Shown: positions 1 to 9,278 of the stretch, piece by piece | Position numbering within the stretch: the stretch's first letter is position 1 | How the letters are laid out: each line of letters starts with the position of its first letter | Notes under the pieces: generated by a model | What the model was told of the DNA's origin: nothing | What the model saw: only the letters and a program-made list of their open reading frames with translations | Databases searched by the model: none | DNA from: CADEDV01 sp964437415 | GTDB lineage: Bacteria; Bacteroidota; Bacteroidia; Chitinophagales; Chitinophagaceae | Length of the DNA: 64,000 nt | NCBI GenBank assembly: GCA_964437415.1 | Contig: CAYTGN010000005.1 | Coordinates: forward strand, 124,001-188,000 | Direction: 5' to 3' | Program-made: the position numbers and the translations under genes

Positions 1-2
1 GG

Positions 3-977
3 AAGAGTGCCGCTGCCGGGATATGCCTGTTGGCCGGCATATCCTTTATCTCGTTGCCGGGTTGCAGTTCTCCAAAAAAACTTGCAGGAAAGCAGGAACG
101 TATCCCCCTGCTGATCATTGACGGCTTCAGTAACCACGACTGGAAACAAACCACTGCCGTGACAAAATGGATACTGGAGAAAAGCAATCTTTTCGCTGTA
201 GATGTCAGTACCGTTCCCACCGATAGCATTCAAAAAGAATCCTGGCAGCCGGATTTTTCAAAATACAGTGTCATTATCCAGAACAGCAACAATTACGGGC
301 AATGGCATTTAAAATGGCCAAGACCGGCTGAAATAAAACTGGAAGAATATGTGAAAAATGGCGGTGGTCTTTATATACTGCATTCCGCCAACAATGCTTT
401 TCCTCATTGGGAAGAATATGAAAAAATGATCGGCCTCGGCTGGCGGCCCAAAACCTTTGGCTATGCGCTGGAGATTGGTCCCGATAAAAATATCATCCGC
501 ATTCCTCCCGGGGAAGGCAACAATACGGCGCATGGCGCCAGGTTCAATGCGGTTGTTCAGATACTCAACCGCCATCCCGTCAATGAAGGTTATCCTGCTG
601 CCTGGCAAACGGCCAATACGGAGCTGTATAATTTTCCGAGAGGGCTAGCCGAAAATCTTACGGTCCTCTCCTATGCCTACGACAGCACCGGCACAAAACG
701 CCAGTGGCCTTTTGAGTGGTTGGTCAGTTATGGCAAAGGATGGGTGTATAATTCCAGCTTAGGGCACCTGTGGAAAGGAGATATTTATCCACCCGGATAC
801 CGCTGCATCGGGTTTCAGACAACTATGATACGGGTGGCAGAATGGCTGGCGACCCGCAAAGTAACTTACCCGGTTCCTCCAGATTTCCCAACAAAAAATG
901 CAACTAGCCTGAAAAGTGAAGAAGAGTTTTTATCCGGGATAAAGAACGAATCATCAAAGCAAGTATCAACACAATAA
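3..977 (+). CDS. ThuA-like domain lipoprotein, 5' end outside the window
   Basis: The reading frame is open from the first bases of the window, so the start codon lies upstream. A TTG at 30 can be read as a start but would cut into the signal peptide. The visible N-terminus (SAAGICLLAGISFISLPGC) is a lipoprotein signal core with an SLPGC lipobox, so the mature protein is probably tethered to a membrane. The rest matches the ThuA-like (trehalose-utilisation) fold, related to class I glutamine amidotransferases: a beta strand ending in LLIIDGFSNHDW, a central GGGLYILHSANNAF and a late GKGWVYNSSLGH. ThuA-like proteins are common in Bacteroidota sugar-utilisation loci, but their reactions are poorly known. 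It precedes a CE1 esterase by 14 bp in the same direction, which suggests co-transcription. The family call is confident; the substrate is unknown. Confidence 0.8.
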   Translation, partial: KSAAAGICLLAGISFISLPGCSSPKKLAGKQERIPLLIIDGFSNHDWKQTTAVTKWILEKSNLFAVDVSTVPTDSIQKESWQPDFSKYSVIIQNSNNYGQWHLKWPRPAEIKLEEYVKNGGGLYILHSANNAFPHWEEYEKMIGLGWRPKTFGYALEIGPDKNIIRIPPGEGNNTAHGARFNAVVQILNRHPVNEGYPAAWQTANTELYNFPRGLAENLTVLSYAYDSTGTKRQWPFEWLVSYGKGWVYNSSLGHLWKGDIYPPGYRCIGFQTTMIRVAEWLATRKVTYPVPPDFPTKNATSLKSEEEFLSGIKNESSKQVSTQ

Positions 978-991
978 ATATTTTTTTCGCT

Positions 992-2068
992 ATGAAAGAA
1001 AGGATATACATAATAATGCTTTTGTTGCTCACAGGCCTGCTGGCCGAAGCACAAAGAGCACCGCTGATCAGTTCACCGGAAGTGCATGCCGATAATACCA
1101 TTACGTTCCGGTATTATTCCCGCTCAGCACAGTCTGTTGCTGTAAGCGGTGAAATGCTGCCTGGTCGTTTTGCCTTAACAAAAGACACATCCGGTGTGTG
1201 GTCGGTTACCGTAGGCCCGGTTACACCCGATATTTATCCTTATAGTTTCTGGGTGGATAGTGTGCAGCTTGCCGATCCGAACAATACCTACATTTTTGCC
1301 AATGAACGTTTCAAACGCAGTATTGTGGATGTGCCGGGCAGCACCGCATTGATACATTCCCTGCAAAATGTTCCGCATGGAAAGATCAATTACCGTTATT
1401 ACAAATCCGCCAGGCTGCAAACCACCCGCCAGATGCTGGTGTATACACCACCGGGTTTTGATGCCAGCGGGAAAACCAAATACCCGGTACTCTACCTCAT
1501 CCATGGTGGTTCCGACACAGAAGAAACATGGACAAAAGTGGGCCGTGCCAATTTTATTGCCGACAATCTCATTGCACAGGGTAAAGCAAAACCAATGATC
1601 ATTGTGATGCCCTATGGCAATGTGCGGCCAAAGCCCATGCCTGACTTCACTAAAGACGTGGTGAATGATATCATACCTTTTATTGAATCCAATTACCCGG
1701 TTATTGCAAACAGCAGCGGCCGGGCTGTCGCCGGTTTTTCTGTAGGCGGTGGTCAAACGTTGAATATCGGGCTGACCAACACAGACAAGTTTGCCTGGAT
1801 ATGTTCTTATGCACCATTTACAGCAACAGAAGAATTCAATAAGAATTTTTCCAACTGGAATCCAGATGCGGCTAAGATCAACAGCCAGTTAAAATTATTT
1901 ACAATCAGTGTGGGCACTGAAGACTTTTTATATGAAAGTGTAAAGAAGAACATAGCCCTGTTTGAGGAAAAGAAGATCAAAGTAAAACCCTTTATTGTTC
2001 CGGGTGGACACACCTGGATGAATTGTAAACTGTTCCTGGCCACTACGCTGCAGGAAATTTTTAAATAG
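992..2068 (+). CDS. Secreted CE1-type carbohydrate esterase with N-terminal E-set module
   Basis: This 358-residue protein begins with a Sec signal peptide (MKERIYIIMLLLLTGLLAEA). Residues about 25-110 form a CBM48-like/E-set beta-sandwich of the kind found in front of Bacteroidota feruloyl and acetyl-xylan esterases. Residues about 130-355 are an esterase D/CE1 alpha/beta hydrolase: YTPPGFD and YPVLYLIHGG strands, nucleophile Ser250 in GFSVGGG and catalytic His340 in GGHTW. CE1 enzymes remove acetyl or feruloyl groups from xylan or arabinan side chains. The gene lies 20 bp before a larger esterase with the same architecture and is probably co-transcribed with it and the ThuA-like gene. No Shine-Dalgarno sequence is seen, as is usual in this phylum. 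Family assignment is strong; feruloyl versus acetyl specificity cannot be decided here. Confidence 0.87.
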   Translation: MKERIYIIMLLLLTGLLAEAQRAPLISSPEVHADNTITFRYYSRSAQSVAVSGEMLPGRFALTKDTSGVWSVTVGPVTPDIYPYSFWVDSVQLADPNNTYIFANERFKRSIVDVPGSTALIHSLQNVPHGKINYRYYKSARLQTTRQMLVYTPPGFDASGKTKYPVLYLIHGGSDTEETWTKVGRANFIADNLIAQGKAKPMIIVMPYGNVRPKPMPDFTKDVVNDIIPFIESNYPVIANSSGRAVAGFSVGGGQTLNIGLTNTDKFAWICSYAPFTATEEFNKNFSNWNPDAAKINSQLKLFTISVGTEDFLYESVKKNIALFEEKKIKVKPFIVPGGHTWMNCKLFLATTLQEIFK

Positions 2069-2088
2069 GAAAAAACAAACCTGGTAAG

Positions 2089-4014
2089 ATGATGAAAAAA
2101 ATGATCGCATTGGCCATACAATTTCTTTGCCTGACTGCGCTGACGGCCCAGCCCACCGATAAACAAATGCCAAAAGGGTTTGATTCCCTGCGCAGCGGCA
2201 TTGCAAACGGCAAGATTGATACCATTGTGTATGCCTCAAAAACAGTTGGCAACGACCGTCGTGCCCTGATCTATACACCGCCTGGTTTTAGCAAAAAGAA
2301 AAAATATCCTGTCTTGTATTTGCTGCACGGCATCGGCGGTGATGAAAAGGAATGGTTAAATGGCGGGAAGCCGCAAGTGATACTGGATAACCTTTATGCG
2401 GATGGGAAAATAGAACCTATGATTGTAGTAATGCCCAATGGAAGGGCTATGAAAGATGACCGTGCCGGCGGCAATATTTTTGACAGTGCTAAAGTACAGG
2501 CATTCACTACGTTTGAAAAAGACTTACTCAATGACCTGATTCCATTCATTGAAAAAAAATTTCCTGTATTAAAAGATAGAGAAAACAGGGCCATAGCAGG
2601 TTTGTCCATGGGTGGCGGGCAGTCACTCAATTTTGGTTTGGGCAATTTGGACAAGTTTGCCTGGGTGGGTGGTTTTTCATCAGCGCCTAATACAAAACCT
2701 CCGAAGGAACTGGTGCCCGACCCGGCACTGGCCACTCAGCAACTGAAACTTTTATGGATCTCCTGTGGTGATAATGATGGTCTCATCACATTCAGCAAAC
2801 GGACACATGATTATCTGCGTCAAAATGATGTGCCGCATATTTATTATGTAGAACCGGGTGTGCATGATTTTAAAGTTTGGAAAAACGGTTTGTATATGTT
2901 CTCGCAGTTTTTGTTTAAACCGGTTGATCGCTCCTCGTTTTTGAAATACACCGTGCTGGGAACAGCGGCAGCCAGCAATGTACGTTCAGCAAGATACCCG
3001 CAGGTGTTGCCCGACAGCCGGGTGATCTTTCGCATCAAGGCGCCGGATGCACAAAAAATGCAAATTGACCTGGGAAAGAAATATGATATGGCCAGGGATA
3101 CCGGTGGCTATTGGGTGGTTACTACCGATTCTATCAGCGAAGGATTTCACTACTACTCCCTTATTATAGATGGTGTTTCCGTAGCTGACCCGGCCAGCGA
3201 AACTTTCTATGGCATGGGCCGCATGGCAAGTGGCATAGAAATTCCTTTTAAAGGCGATGGCTATTATTCGCTGAAAGATGTGCCGCATGGTGATGTCCGC
3301 ATCAAAAAGTATTTCTCAGCAGTTACCCGTTCCTGGCGGCAATGTTATATCTACACCCCGCCGGGCTATGATGTGAACAGCAACGAAAAATATCCTGTGC
3401 TTTACCTGCTGCATGGCGGCGGCGAAGATGAACGAGGCTGGGCCACACAGGGAAAGACAGATATCATTCTTGATAACCTTATCGCAGAGAAAAAAGCCAA
3501 ACCCATGATCATTGTGATGATGGATGGAAATTTTGGCAGTGGAGGCATTGCAGGTTTCGGAGAACAATCGCTGCGGATGTTTGAAAATGAATTAAAGCAG
3601 GCGCTGATTCCTTTTATCGAAAAAAATTACCGGGTGCTTACCGAAGGGAACAACCGTGCCCTGGCGGGATTGTCAATGGGCGGTTTGCAAACCTTATATG
3701 CCGGTGTGAAGAACACGGATATGTTTGCTTATCTCGGGGTGTTCAGCTCAGGCTGGTGGGCCAATCAGCCTGCTTTGTCAAACCCGCAGTATGAGTTCAT
3801 GAAAAACAATGCCACACTCATTAATAAAAATCTAAAAAGTTTTTGGATATCAATGGGTGGCAAAGAAGATATAGCACACAACAACTGTAAGATCATGATG
3901 GAAAAATTTGACGAGTTGGGAATTAAATATAGTTACAGCGAATATCCCGGCGGGCATACCTGGCCGGTATGGCGCAACAATATTTTCAATTTTGCCCAGT
4001 TGCTGTTCAGGTAA
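2089..4014 (+). CDS. Tandem double-domain CE1-type esterase
   Basis: This 641-residue secreted protein (signal MMKKMIALAIQFLCLTALTA) carries two complete CE1/esterase D hydrolase domains. The first (about 45-290) has LLHGIGGDEKEW, nucleophile Ser173 in GLSMGGG and a candidate catalytic His259 in GVHDF. An E-set/CBM48-like beta-sandwich follows (about 300-395). The second catalytic domain (about 405-640) has LLHGGGEDERGW, Ser529 in GLSMGG and His623 in GGHTW. The second half repeats the architecture of the preceding gene, so the pair looks like the product of duplication and fusion (inference). Both nucleophiles are kept, so both domains could be active, perhaps on different esters such as acetyl and feruloyl. 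It is followed after 57 bp by the PQQ dehydrogenase. Confidence 0.87.
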   Translation: MMKKMIALAIQFLCLTALTAQPTDKQMPKGFDSLRSGIANGKIDTIVYASKTVGNDRRALIYTPPGFSKKKKYPVLYLLHGIGGDEKEWLNGGKPQVILDNLYADGKIEPMIVVMPNGRAMKDDRAGGNIFDSAKVQAFTTFEKDLLNDLIPFIEKKFPVLKDRENRAIAGLSMGGGQSLNFGLGNLDKFAWVGGFSSAPNTKPPKELVPDPALATQQLKLLWISCGDNDGLITFSKRTHDYLRQNDVPHIYYVEPGVHDFKVWKNGLYMFSQFLFKPVDRSSFLKYTVLGTAAASNVRSARYPQVLPDSRVIFRIKAPDAQKMQIDLGKKYDMARDTGGYWVVTTDSISEGFHYYSLIIDGVSVADPASETFYGMGRMASGIEIPFKGDGYYSLKDVPHGDVRIKKYFSAVTRSWRQCYIYTPPGYDVNSNEKYPVLYLLHGGGEDERGWATQGKTDIILDNLIAEKKAKPMIIVMMDGNFGSGGIAGFGEQSLRMFENELKQALIPFIEKNYRVLTEGNNRALAGLSMGGLQTLYAGVKNTDMFAYLGVFSSGWWANQPALSNPQYEFMKNNATLINKNLKSFWISMGGKEDIAHNNCKIMMEKFDELGIKYSYSEYPGGHTWPVWRNNIFNFAQLLFR

Positions 4015-4071
4015 CCGGGATGGCTGTTTAATAACATTTCAATTGATAAACCATAAAACAACGATTGCTGT

Positions 4072-6321
4072 ATGACCCTTAAAAAAGTATCATCTCAAAT
4101 CAGCCTGGTCTTTGCCGCAGGGCTTTTGCTGTCTTTTGTTGCTGGCTGCAAATCCGGCACTTCGTCTAACGACCATACCACCTGGTCACACTATGGCGGT
4201 GGCCCTGATCAGTCAAAATATTTCGATGCAGCGGAGATCACCAAAGAAAATGTGCAGCAGTTGCAGGTGGCATGGATGTATAATACCGGTGACAGCCAGT
4301 CTTATTTTTTTAGTCCTATCGTGGTGGACACTGTAATGTATGTGCTCGCTAAGAATTCTTCACTGGTGGCAGTCAATATCCGCACCGGTAAAGAGATATG
4401 GATTCATAGCAGGCTGATGGGACTTTCCAGGAGGGGCATCAACTATTGGGAAAGCAGTGATAAAAAGGATAAGCGTCTCATTTTTACGCTTAATAATTCA
4501 TTACAGGCCATTGATGCCGTCAGCGGAAAATCTATCCTCAGTTTTGGCGACAGTGGTTATGTGGATCTGCGCCACGGGCTCGACCGGGAGCCCACTTCCA
4601 TCCGGAGAATGCAGGCAATGATGCCCGGTGTTATATATAAAGACCAGGTGATACTCGGCTCTGCTCCGGGAGAAAATTATTTTTCAGCACCGGGCCATGT
4701 GAGGGCCTTCAATGTGGTTACAGGTAAGCTGGAATGGACTTTCCATACTATCCCCCGCCCCGGTGAATTTGGCTATGACACCTGGCCGAAAGATGCTTAT
4801 AAATATGTTGGCGGAGCAAATGTGTGGAGTGAAATGTCTGTTGATACGGAAAGGGGCATTGTTTTTCTTCCGCTGGGTTCACCTACTTATGATTTCTATG
4901 GTGCAGATCGAACCGGCGCCAATCTCTTTGGTAACTGCCTTGTTGCGGTAGATGCAAAAACCGGTAAACGTTTATGGCATTTTCAAACCGTGCATCATGA
5001 TCTCTGGGATGTTGATATTGCCTCCGCGCCACAGTTGATGACGGTAAAACATAACGGTAAAAATGTTGATGCGGTAGCTATTGCTACCAAGAACGGTTTT
5101 GTATTTGTATTTAACAGGGAGACGGGTGAACCGCTTTTCCCTATTGAAGAAAAACCATTCCCGGCCAGTGAAATGCCCGGCGAGCAGGCATGGCCCACAC
5201 AACCCATTTCATCGCTGCCCGATTTTACAAGACATGAAGTGACAAAGGAAACACTTAACCCATATTTCCCCGACAGCATAAAACAACAATGGCACAAGCG
5301 GCTCGACTCCGGACGTTCGGGATTATATATTCCGCATTCAGATAAATATGAAACCATAACAATGCCGGGTGCATTGGGCGGAGCAAACTATGGTAACACC
5401 GGCGCCGATCCCGGAAAAGGAATGTTGTATGTGATGACACAAGAATATGCCTCTATTTACAAACTTAATAAAGTGGTGCCTCCCAAGATCAATTTATCTG
5501 AAGATGAAATAAAAAGGGTGAAGGCATTTTATACAGCCAGTTGCCAAACCTGTCACGGTGTCAATATGGAAGGTGGTCTTGCACCATCCCTTGTGAATGC
5601 CGGCCAGCGTATTTTCTATGATGAATTTAAAAACGTTACACTGAATGGCCGCGGGCAAATGCCCGGTGTTCCTCATGCGGATGAACAAACACTGATGGCG
5701 TTGTATCGCTATCTCGGCGGAAACCCGGTCAGGTTCAATTTCCCCAGGATGGATACGTCAAGAAAAATAGAGGGTCCGGTAGTTGCATCCGGCGGCGCTA
5801 AAATAAAACCGGATGCTAAAAGAGCTGCACCAATGTCGGATTATCCCGAAGGGGTTGAGCATCCTGCCGACCGCTACACCACAGATTATGGACTGGACTG
5901 GATGGGCCTGTTATCACCCCCCTGGTCATCTCTCGTTGCATATGACCTTAACAACGGTACTATCAAATGGCGCAAACCGATTGGCGAAGATTCTCTTTAC
6001 AGCAAAGGAGATAAAACTACGGGTGCGCCAAGCGGTGTGCTGAGAAAAGGAATGGTGGTAACATCAACAGGTATTGTATTCGCTACGGCAAAGGGTGGCA
6101 AGCTGTATGCAATGGATGCAGACAATGGCAATATTTTATGGGAAACAACATTGAGCCATGAAACCAACGGGCAACCCCTCATGTTTACCGTGGATGGTAA
6201 ACAATATTTAGCCGTCAATGCTACCGGCAGCTTTGCAAAGGACAGCTATAATCATTCGGTTAAACCGGGTGCAGCACCAAGGGGCTATGTTGTGTATGCC
6301 CTGCCGGCTATAAAAAAATAA
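4072..6321 (+). CDS. PQQ-dependent dehydrogenase with inserted cytochrome c domain, lipoprotein
   Basis: This 749-residue quinoprotein probably oxidises a sugar or alcohol in the periplasm using pyrroloquinoline quinone and passes electrons to haem c. The N-terminus is a lipoprotein signal with lipobox VAGC (Cys26). Propeller repeats are visible as GKEIW, GKLEWTF, GKRLWHF and NILWET. The active-site stretch HHDLWDVDIASAP supplies the likely catalytic Asp. A small c-type cytochrome domain (about 480-550) is inserted in the propeller, with haem site CQTCH at 491-495 and a probable Met ligand in RGQMPG. This layout matches the PQQ glucose/alcohol dehydrogenase family with an internal haem. Substrate is unknown; the sugar-acid genes around it suggest an aldose (inference). 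No PQQ biosynthesis gene is in the window. Confidence 0.87.
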   Translation: MTLKKVSSQISLVFAAGLLLSFVAGCKSGTSSNDHTTWSHYGGGPDQSKYFDAAEITKENVQQLQVAWMYNTGDSQSYFFSPIVVDTVMYVLAKNSSLVAVNIRTGKEIWIHSRLMGLSRRGINYWESSDKKDKRLIFTLNNSLQAIDAVSGKSILSFGDSGYVDLRHGLDREPTSIRRMQAMMPGVIYKDQVILGSAPGENYFSAPGHVRAFNVVTGKLEWTFHTIPRPGEFGYDTWPKDAYKYVGGANVWSEMSVDTERGIVFLPLGSPTYDFYGADRTGANLFGNCLVAVDAKTGKRLWHFQTVHHDLWDVDIASAPQLMTVKHNGKNVDAVAIATKNGFVFVFNRETGEPLFPIEEKPFPASEMPGEQAWPTQPISSLPDFTRHEVTKETLNPYFPDSIKQQWHKRLDSGRSGLYIPHSDKYETITMPGALGGANYGNTGADPGKGMLYVMTQEYASIYKLNKVVPPKINLSEDEIKRVKAFYTASCQTCHGVNMEGGLAPSLVNAGQRIFYDEFKNVTLNGRGQMPGVPHADEQTLMALYRYLGGNPVRFNFPRMDTSRKIEGPVVASGGAKIKPDAKRAAPMSDYPEGVEHPADRYTTDYGLDWMGLLSPPWSSLVAYDLNNGTIKWRKPIGEDSLYSKGDKTTGAPSGVLRKGMVVTSTGIVFATAKGGKLYAMDADNGNILWETTLSHETNGQPLMFTVDGKQYLAVNATGSFAKDSYNHSVKPGAAPRGYVVYALPAIKK

Positions 6322-6364
6322 AATGGCCGGAAAAGTTTTATGAACAACTAAACATGTAAGCAGT

Positions 6365-7576
6365 ATGAAAAAAATATTCACTTTGTTGATGGTATTGGCA
6401 GTCTTTGTTGCCGCCGCCCAGCCTTTGCAGCAACGGGTCATCTATAATGATCCGGCCAAATACAGGAAACTATCTTCCGTTCATGCGGGGGCCGGGGAAA
6501 TGGAGTTTACCGAAATGATCGGACGGAATAAATTAGCAACTAACTTCCTTTACCTCCATTCAGGGAAGATTTATCCGAAAGGCGGCATCGGGCATCATTT
6601 CCATCACAGCATTGAAGAAATGTATGTTATTCTCAATGGCGAAGCACAGTTTACCATCAATGGCCGCACCTCAAAAATAAAAGCTCCCGCTGTTGTTCCC
6701 TGCAAGAAGGGTGATGCTCATGCTATTTATAATGCATCGAACGAACCCCTGCGCTGGCTGAATTTTGCTGTTAGCACACAAAAAGCAAGAGGAGATGCCT
6801 TTGATCTTGGCGACACCAGGGTGGGTGCATCACTTGATCCTGTTCCGGTATTTGTTTCCGCTAAGCTGGAACGACCGCAACCGGCTCCTGTAAATATGCC
6901 GCCTGGCAATAGAAATTCAATGAGCAGAAGACTATTCGGTCCTGAACTATTTTCTACCGACTGGAATCATGTTGATCATCTTGTTATCCCTGCCGATAGC
7001 GTTGTAACCCGCCAACTGGAGGGCATAGAAGAAGTATATTATATAATAAAAGGGAAAGGGACTGTTACCCTCAATAATGAAAAGGCTGATATAAAACCCG
7101 ATGAAGCATTTTATGGCTCCCTTGGTGAAAAGCCTGTCATTGCCAATAATGGCAAGGAAAACCTGGAAGTACTTGTTATTGGTATCGCTGCATCCGGGCA
7201 AAAACAGCTTGCTATAAACAAACCGCTGCTTAAACCAAAGGCCATGGTATTGCAAATGGACTTTATTGTGGCCAAAGAAAATGCAGATGCCTTTGAAAAA
7301 ATGTATTACTCCATTTATGTGCCGGCGATGACGGTGCAAACCGGTTATCTCGGTTCAAAATTACTCCGGCTATTCCCTGAAAACATTTCCAAAGAGATCC
7401 AGGCCGAGTCAACTACCTATAATTACCAGATCCAGATTTCTTTTGATAATGAAGAAAACCGGAGAAAATGGGTGGCCAGCAAGCAACATGATATTGCATG
7501 GCCTGCCGCCTCTGGCCTGGCAAAAGAATTTAAGTGGAGAGGCTATGATGTGATGGGCGATGACGAAAAGCAATAA
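6365..7576 (+). CDS. Secreted bicupin protein with C-terminal ABM-like domain
   Basis: The 403-residue protein starts with a signal peptide (MKKIFTLLMVLAVFVAAAQ). A first cupin (about 65-150) keeps metal-binding residues in HHFHHSIEEMYVILNGEAQF and a second His in GDAHAIYN. A second, His-poor cupin follows (about 205-285; EEVYYIIKGKGTVTLNN) and has probably lost its metal. The C-terminal about 110 residues, starting at MVLQMDFIVAKEN, resemble the dimeric alpha-beta barrel (antibiotic biosynthesis monooxygenase-like) fold. Cupins of this type often isomerise or bind sugars and sugar acids, but no reaction can be assigned. It lies 43 bp after the PQQ dehydrogenase and 12 bp before the beta-helix gene, so it is probably in the same transcript. 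Confidence 0.75.
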   Translation: MKKIFTLLMVLAVFVAAAQPLQQRVIYNDPAKYRKLSSVHAGAGEMEFTEMIGRNKLATNFLYLHSGKIYPKGGIGHHFHHSIEEMYVILNGEAQFTINGRTSKIKAPAVVPCKKGDAHAIYNASNEPLRWLNFAVSTQKARGDAFDLGDTRVGASLDPVPVFVSAKLERPQPAPVNMPPGNRNSMSRRLFGPELFSTDWNHVDHLVIPADSVVTRQLEGIEEVYYIIKGKGTVTLNNEKADIKPDEAFYGSLGEKPVIANNGKENLEVLVIGIAASGQKQLAINKPLLKPKAMVLQMDFIVAKENADAFEKMYYSIYVPAMTVQTGYLGSKLLRLFPENISKEIQAESTTYNYQIQISFDNEENRRKWVASKQHDIAWPAASGLAKEFKWRGYDVMGDDEKQ

Positions 7577-7588
7577 AAAATAATTCAA

Positions 7589-9250
7589 ATGTTTTTACAA
7601 TCCCGGATCATGATAGCTGCTGTGTTTATGATTGTTGCTGCCGGCACCGGCCATGCGCAGGACATGCCGCCAACAACATCGCTGGTTTTCCCGGGCAGTG
7701 ATGGCAAATTGGTCTATGTTGCCGACAGCCTCGGAAACAAAATACCTGATTTCTCCCTTGCAGGTTATAAAGCAGGTGGTGTTCCGATTCCGTATGTAGC
7801 CGTGAAAGCAACTGTCTGGCCCGTGCCGGGAGATAATTCGGATATCATACAAACTGCTATTAACCGTGTAGCTGCATTGCCGGCGGATGCTTCCGGTTTC
7901 AGGGGAGCTGTTTTGCTCAAGATGGGAATTTATCATCTTGAAAAACAGATTCACATCAGAGCTTCAGGTGTGGTGCTGCGTGGAGAAGGAAGAAGTGATA
8001 TTGGCACTATACTGATTGGTAAATTGCCAAAAACAGATCCTGCGCAAAGTACCGGTCCCGGTCGTTTTGCAAGACCAGCAATGATCAATATCAGCGGCAG
8101 TTCCGGTTGGACAATACAGGAAGAAACAAAACAAACAGTAACGGATGCCTATGTGCCGGTTGCAGCTAAAAGTTTCACCGTTGCGTCTGCAAAAGGTTTT
8201 AAAGCAGGTGACAAGATATTGGTGCGGCGATATGGCAATGAAGAATGGATCAAAGAACTGGGGCAGGATACTTTATCGGTTGGAAGATACCGGTGGCGGC
8301 CTTTCACTATTTCTTATGACAGGGTGATCACTGAAATAAAAGGAAATACGATCACCATTGATGCTCCCATTTTTTGCGCCATTGAAACCCGTTGGGGAGG
8401 CGGAGATATTGTGAAATATACCGACACCGGTCGCATAGAACAGGTCGGTATTGAAAATCTCCGGGGGGTATCCGACTATGATCCATCCGTGAGAACGAAA
8501 GTTTTTGGCAATATGGACCGTGGATCATTTGACGGGCCTGATTCAAAATATGAAAGTGATGAATACTACTCGGATGAAAATCATTATTTCACTTTTATCA
8601 ATTTCAGTAATGCAAAAAACGGATGGGTAAGAAATATCACTGCCCTGCATTTTGGCAGCAGCGTGGTGCAAACCGTGGCTTCTACAAAATGGATCACGGT
8701 GCAGGACTGCGAATCGTGGGAGCCTGTCTCCATGAAGGCCGGGGCAAGAAGGTTTACTTTCCAGGTAAACGGCCAGTTAAGTTTAGTACAGCGATGCTTC
8801 TCTCAAAAAGGCCGTCATTCATATGTGATGCAAACATCTTCCTCCAGCGGGAATGTGTTTTTTAATTGTGAAGCAACACAACCTTATTCTTCCAGTGAAC
8901 CTCATGCCAACTGGGTGAACGGCGCTTTGTATGATAATGTAAAAGCCCCGCTGACGGCAAGGTTCTGGAAAGATATAACCATTGGCTGGGCAGGCGCCAA
9001 TATTGTGTTCTGGAATTGCGAAGGTGATTTTATGATTCAAAAACCACCCACTGCACAGAATTATTCATTCGGGCATATCGGCGTTGCTTCGGTCATTTTC
9101 AACCGGCAGTTGCAGGATCTTACCAAGCCAAATGGATATGTGGAATGGATGGATAAGCATGTGGCGCCACGCAGTCTTTACCTGGCGCAGTTGAAAGAAC
9201 GACTTGGAGAAACGGCCATAAAAAATATTTCGCTACAACCCGGTGATTAA
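7589..9250 (+). CDS. Secreted right-handed beta-helix protein, pectate lyase-like fold
   Basis: This 553-residue protein has a signal peptide ending in GTGHAQ. The region GDNSDIIQTAINRVAAL, with GAVLLKMGIYHLEKQIHI and GVVLRGEG after it, is the typical opening of a pectate lyase/GH28-like beta-helix: a capping helix, then stacked strand turns. Later turns are visible as HYFTFINFSNAKNGWVRNI, KWITVQDCESWEP and YSFGHIGVAS. I do not recognise a polygalacturonase or pectate-lyase catalytic signature, so the exact family is open. A role as a polysaccharide lyase or glycosidase on pectin-like substrates is inferred from the fold and neighbours. The next gene starts 28 bp downstream. Confidence 0.7.
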   Translation: MFLQSRIMIAAVFMIVAAGTGHAQDMPPTTSLVFPGSDGKLVYVADSLGNKIPDFSLAGYKAGGVPIPYVAVKATVWPVPGDNSDIIQTAINRVAALPADASGFRGAVLLKMGIYHLEKQIHIRASGVVLRGEGRSDIGTILIGKLPKTDPAQSTGPGRFARPAMINISGSSGWTIQEETKQTVTDAYVPVAAKSFTVASAKGFKAGDKILVRRYGNEEWIKELGQDTLSVGRYRWRPFTISYDRVITEIKGNTITIDAPIFCAIETRWGGGDIVKYTDTGRIEQVGIENLRGVSDYDPSVRTKVFGNMDRGSFDGPDSKYESDEYYSDENHYFTFINFSNAKNGWVRNITALHFGSSVVQTVASTKWITVQDCESWEPVSMKAGARRFTFQVNGQLSLVQRCFSQKGRHSYVMQTSSSSGNVFFNCEATQPYSSSEPHANWVNGALYDNVKAPLTARFWKDITIGWAGANIVFWNCEGDFMIQKPPTAQNYSFGHIGVASVIFNRQLQDLTKPNGYVEWMDKHVAPRSLYLAQLKERLGETAIKNISLQPGD

Positions 9251-9278
9251 GTTTCACCTGGTAACTAAAATTGTGAAA

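Noticed and set aside
30..977. TTG at 30 as the start of the ThuA-like gene
   Set aside because: The frame is open to the window edge, and the upstream residues continue the signal peptide, so the true start is outside.
1175..1756. A 193-codon minus-strand frame within the CE1 gene
   Set aside because: It runs antisense to a clear esterase, has no domain and follows from codon bias of the + strand gene. Other antisense frames within real genes were left out for the same reason.
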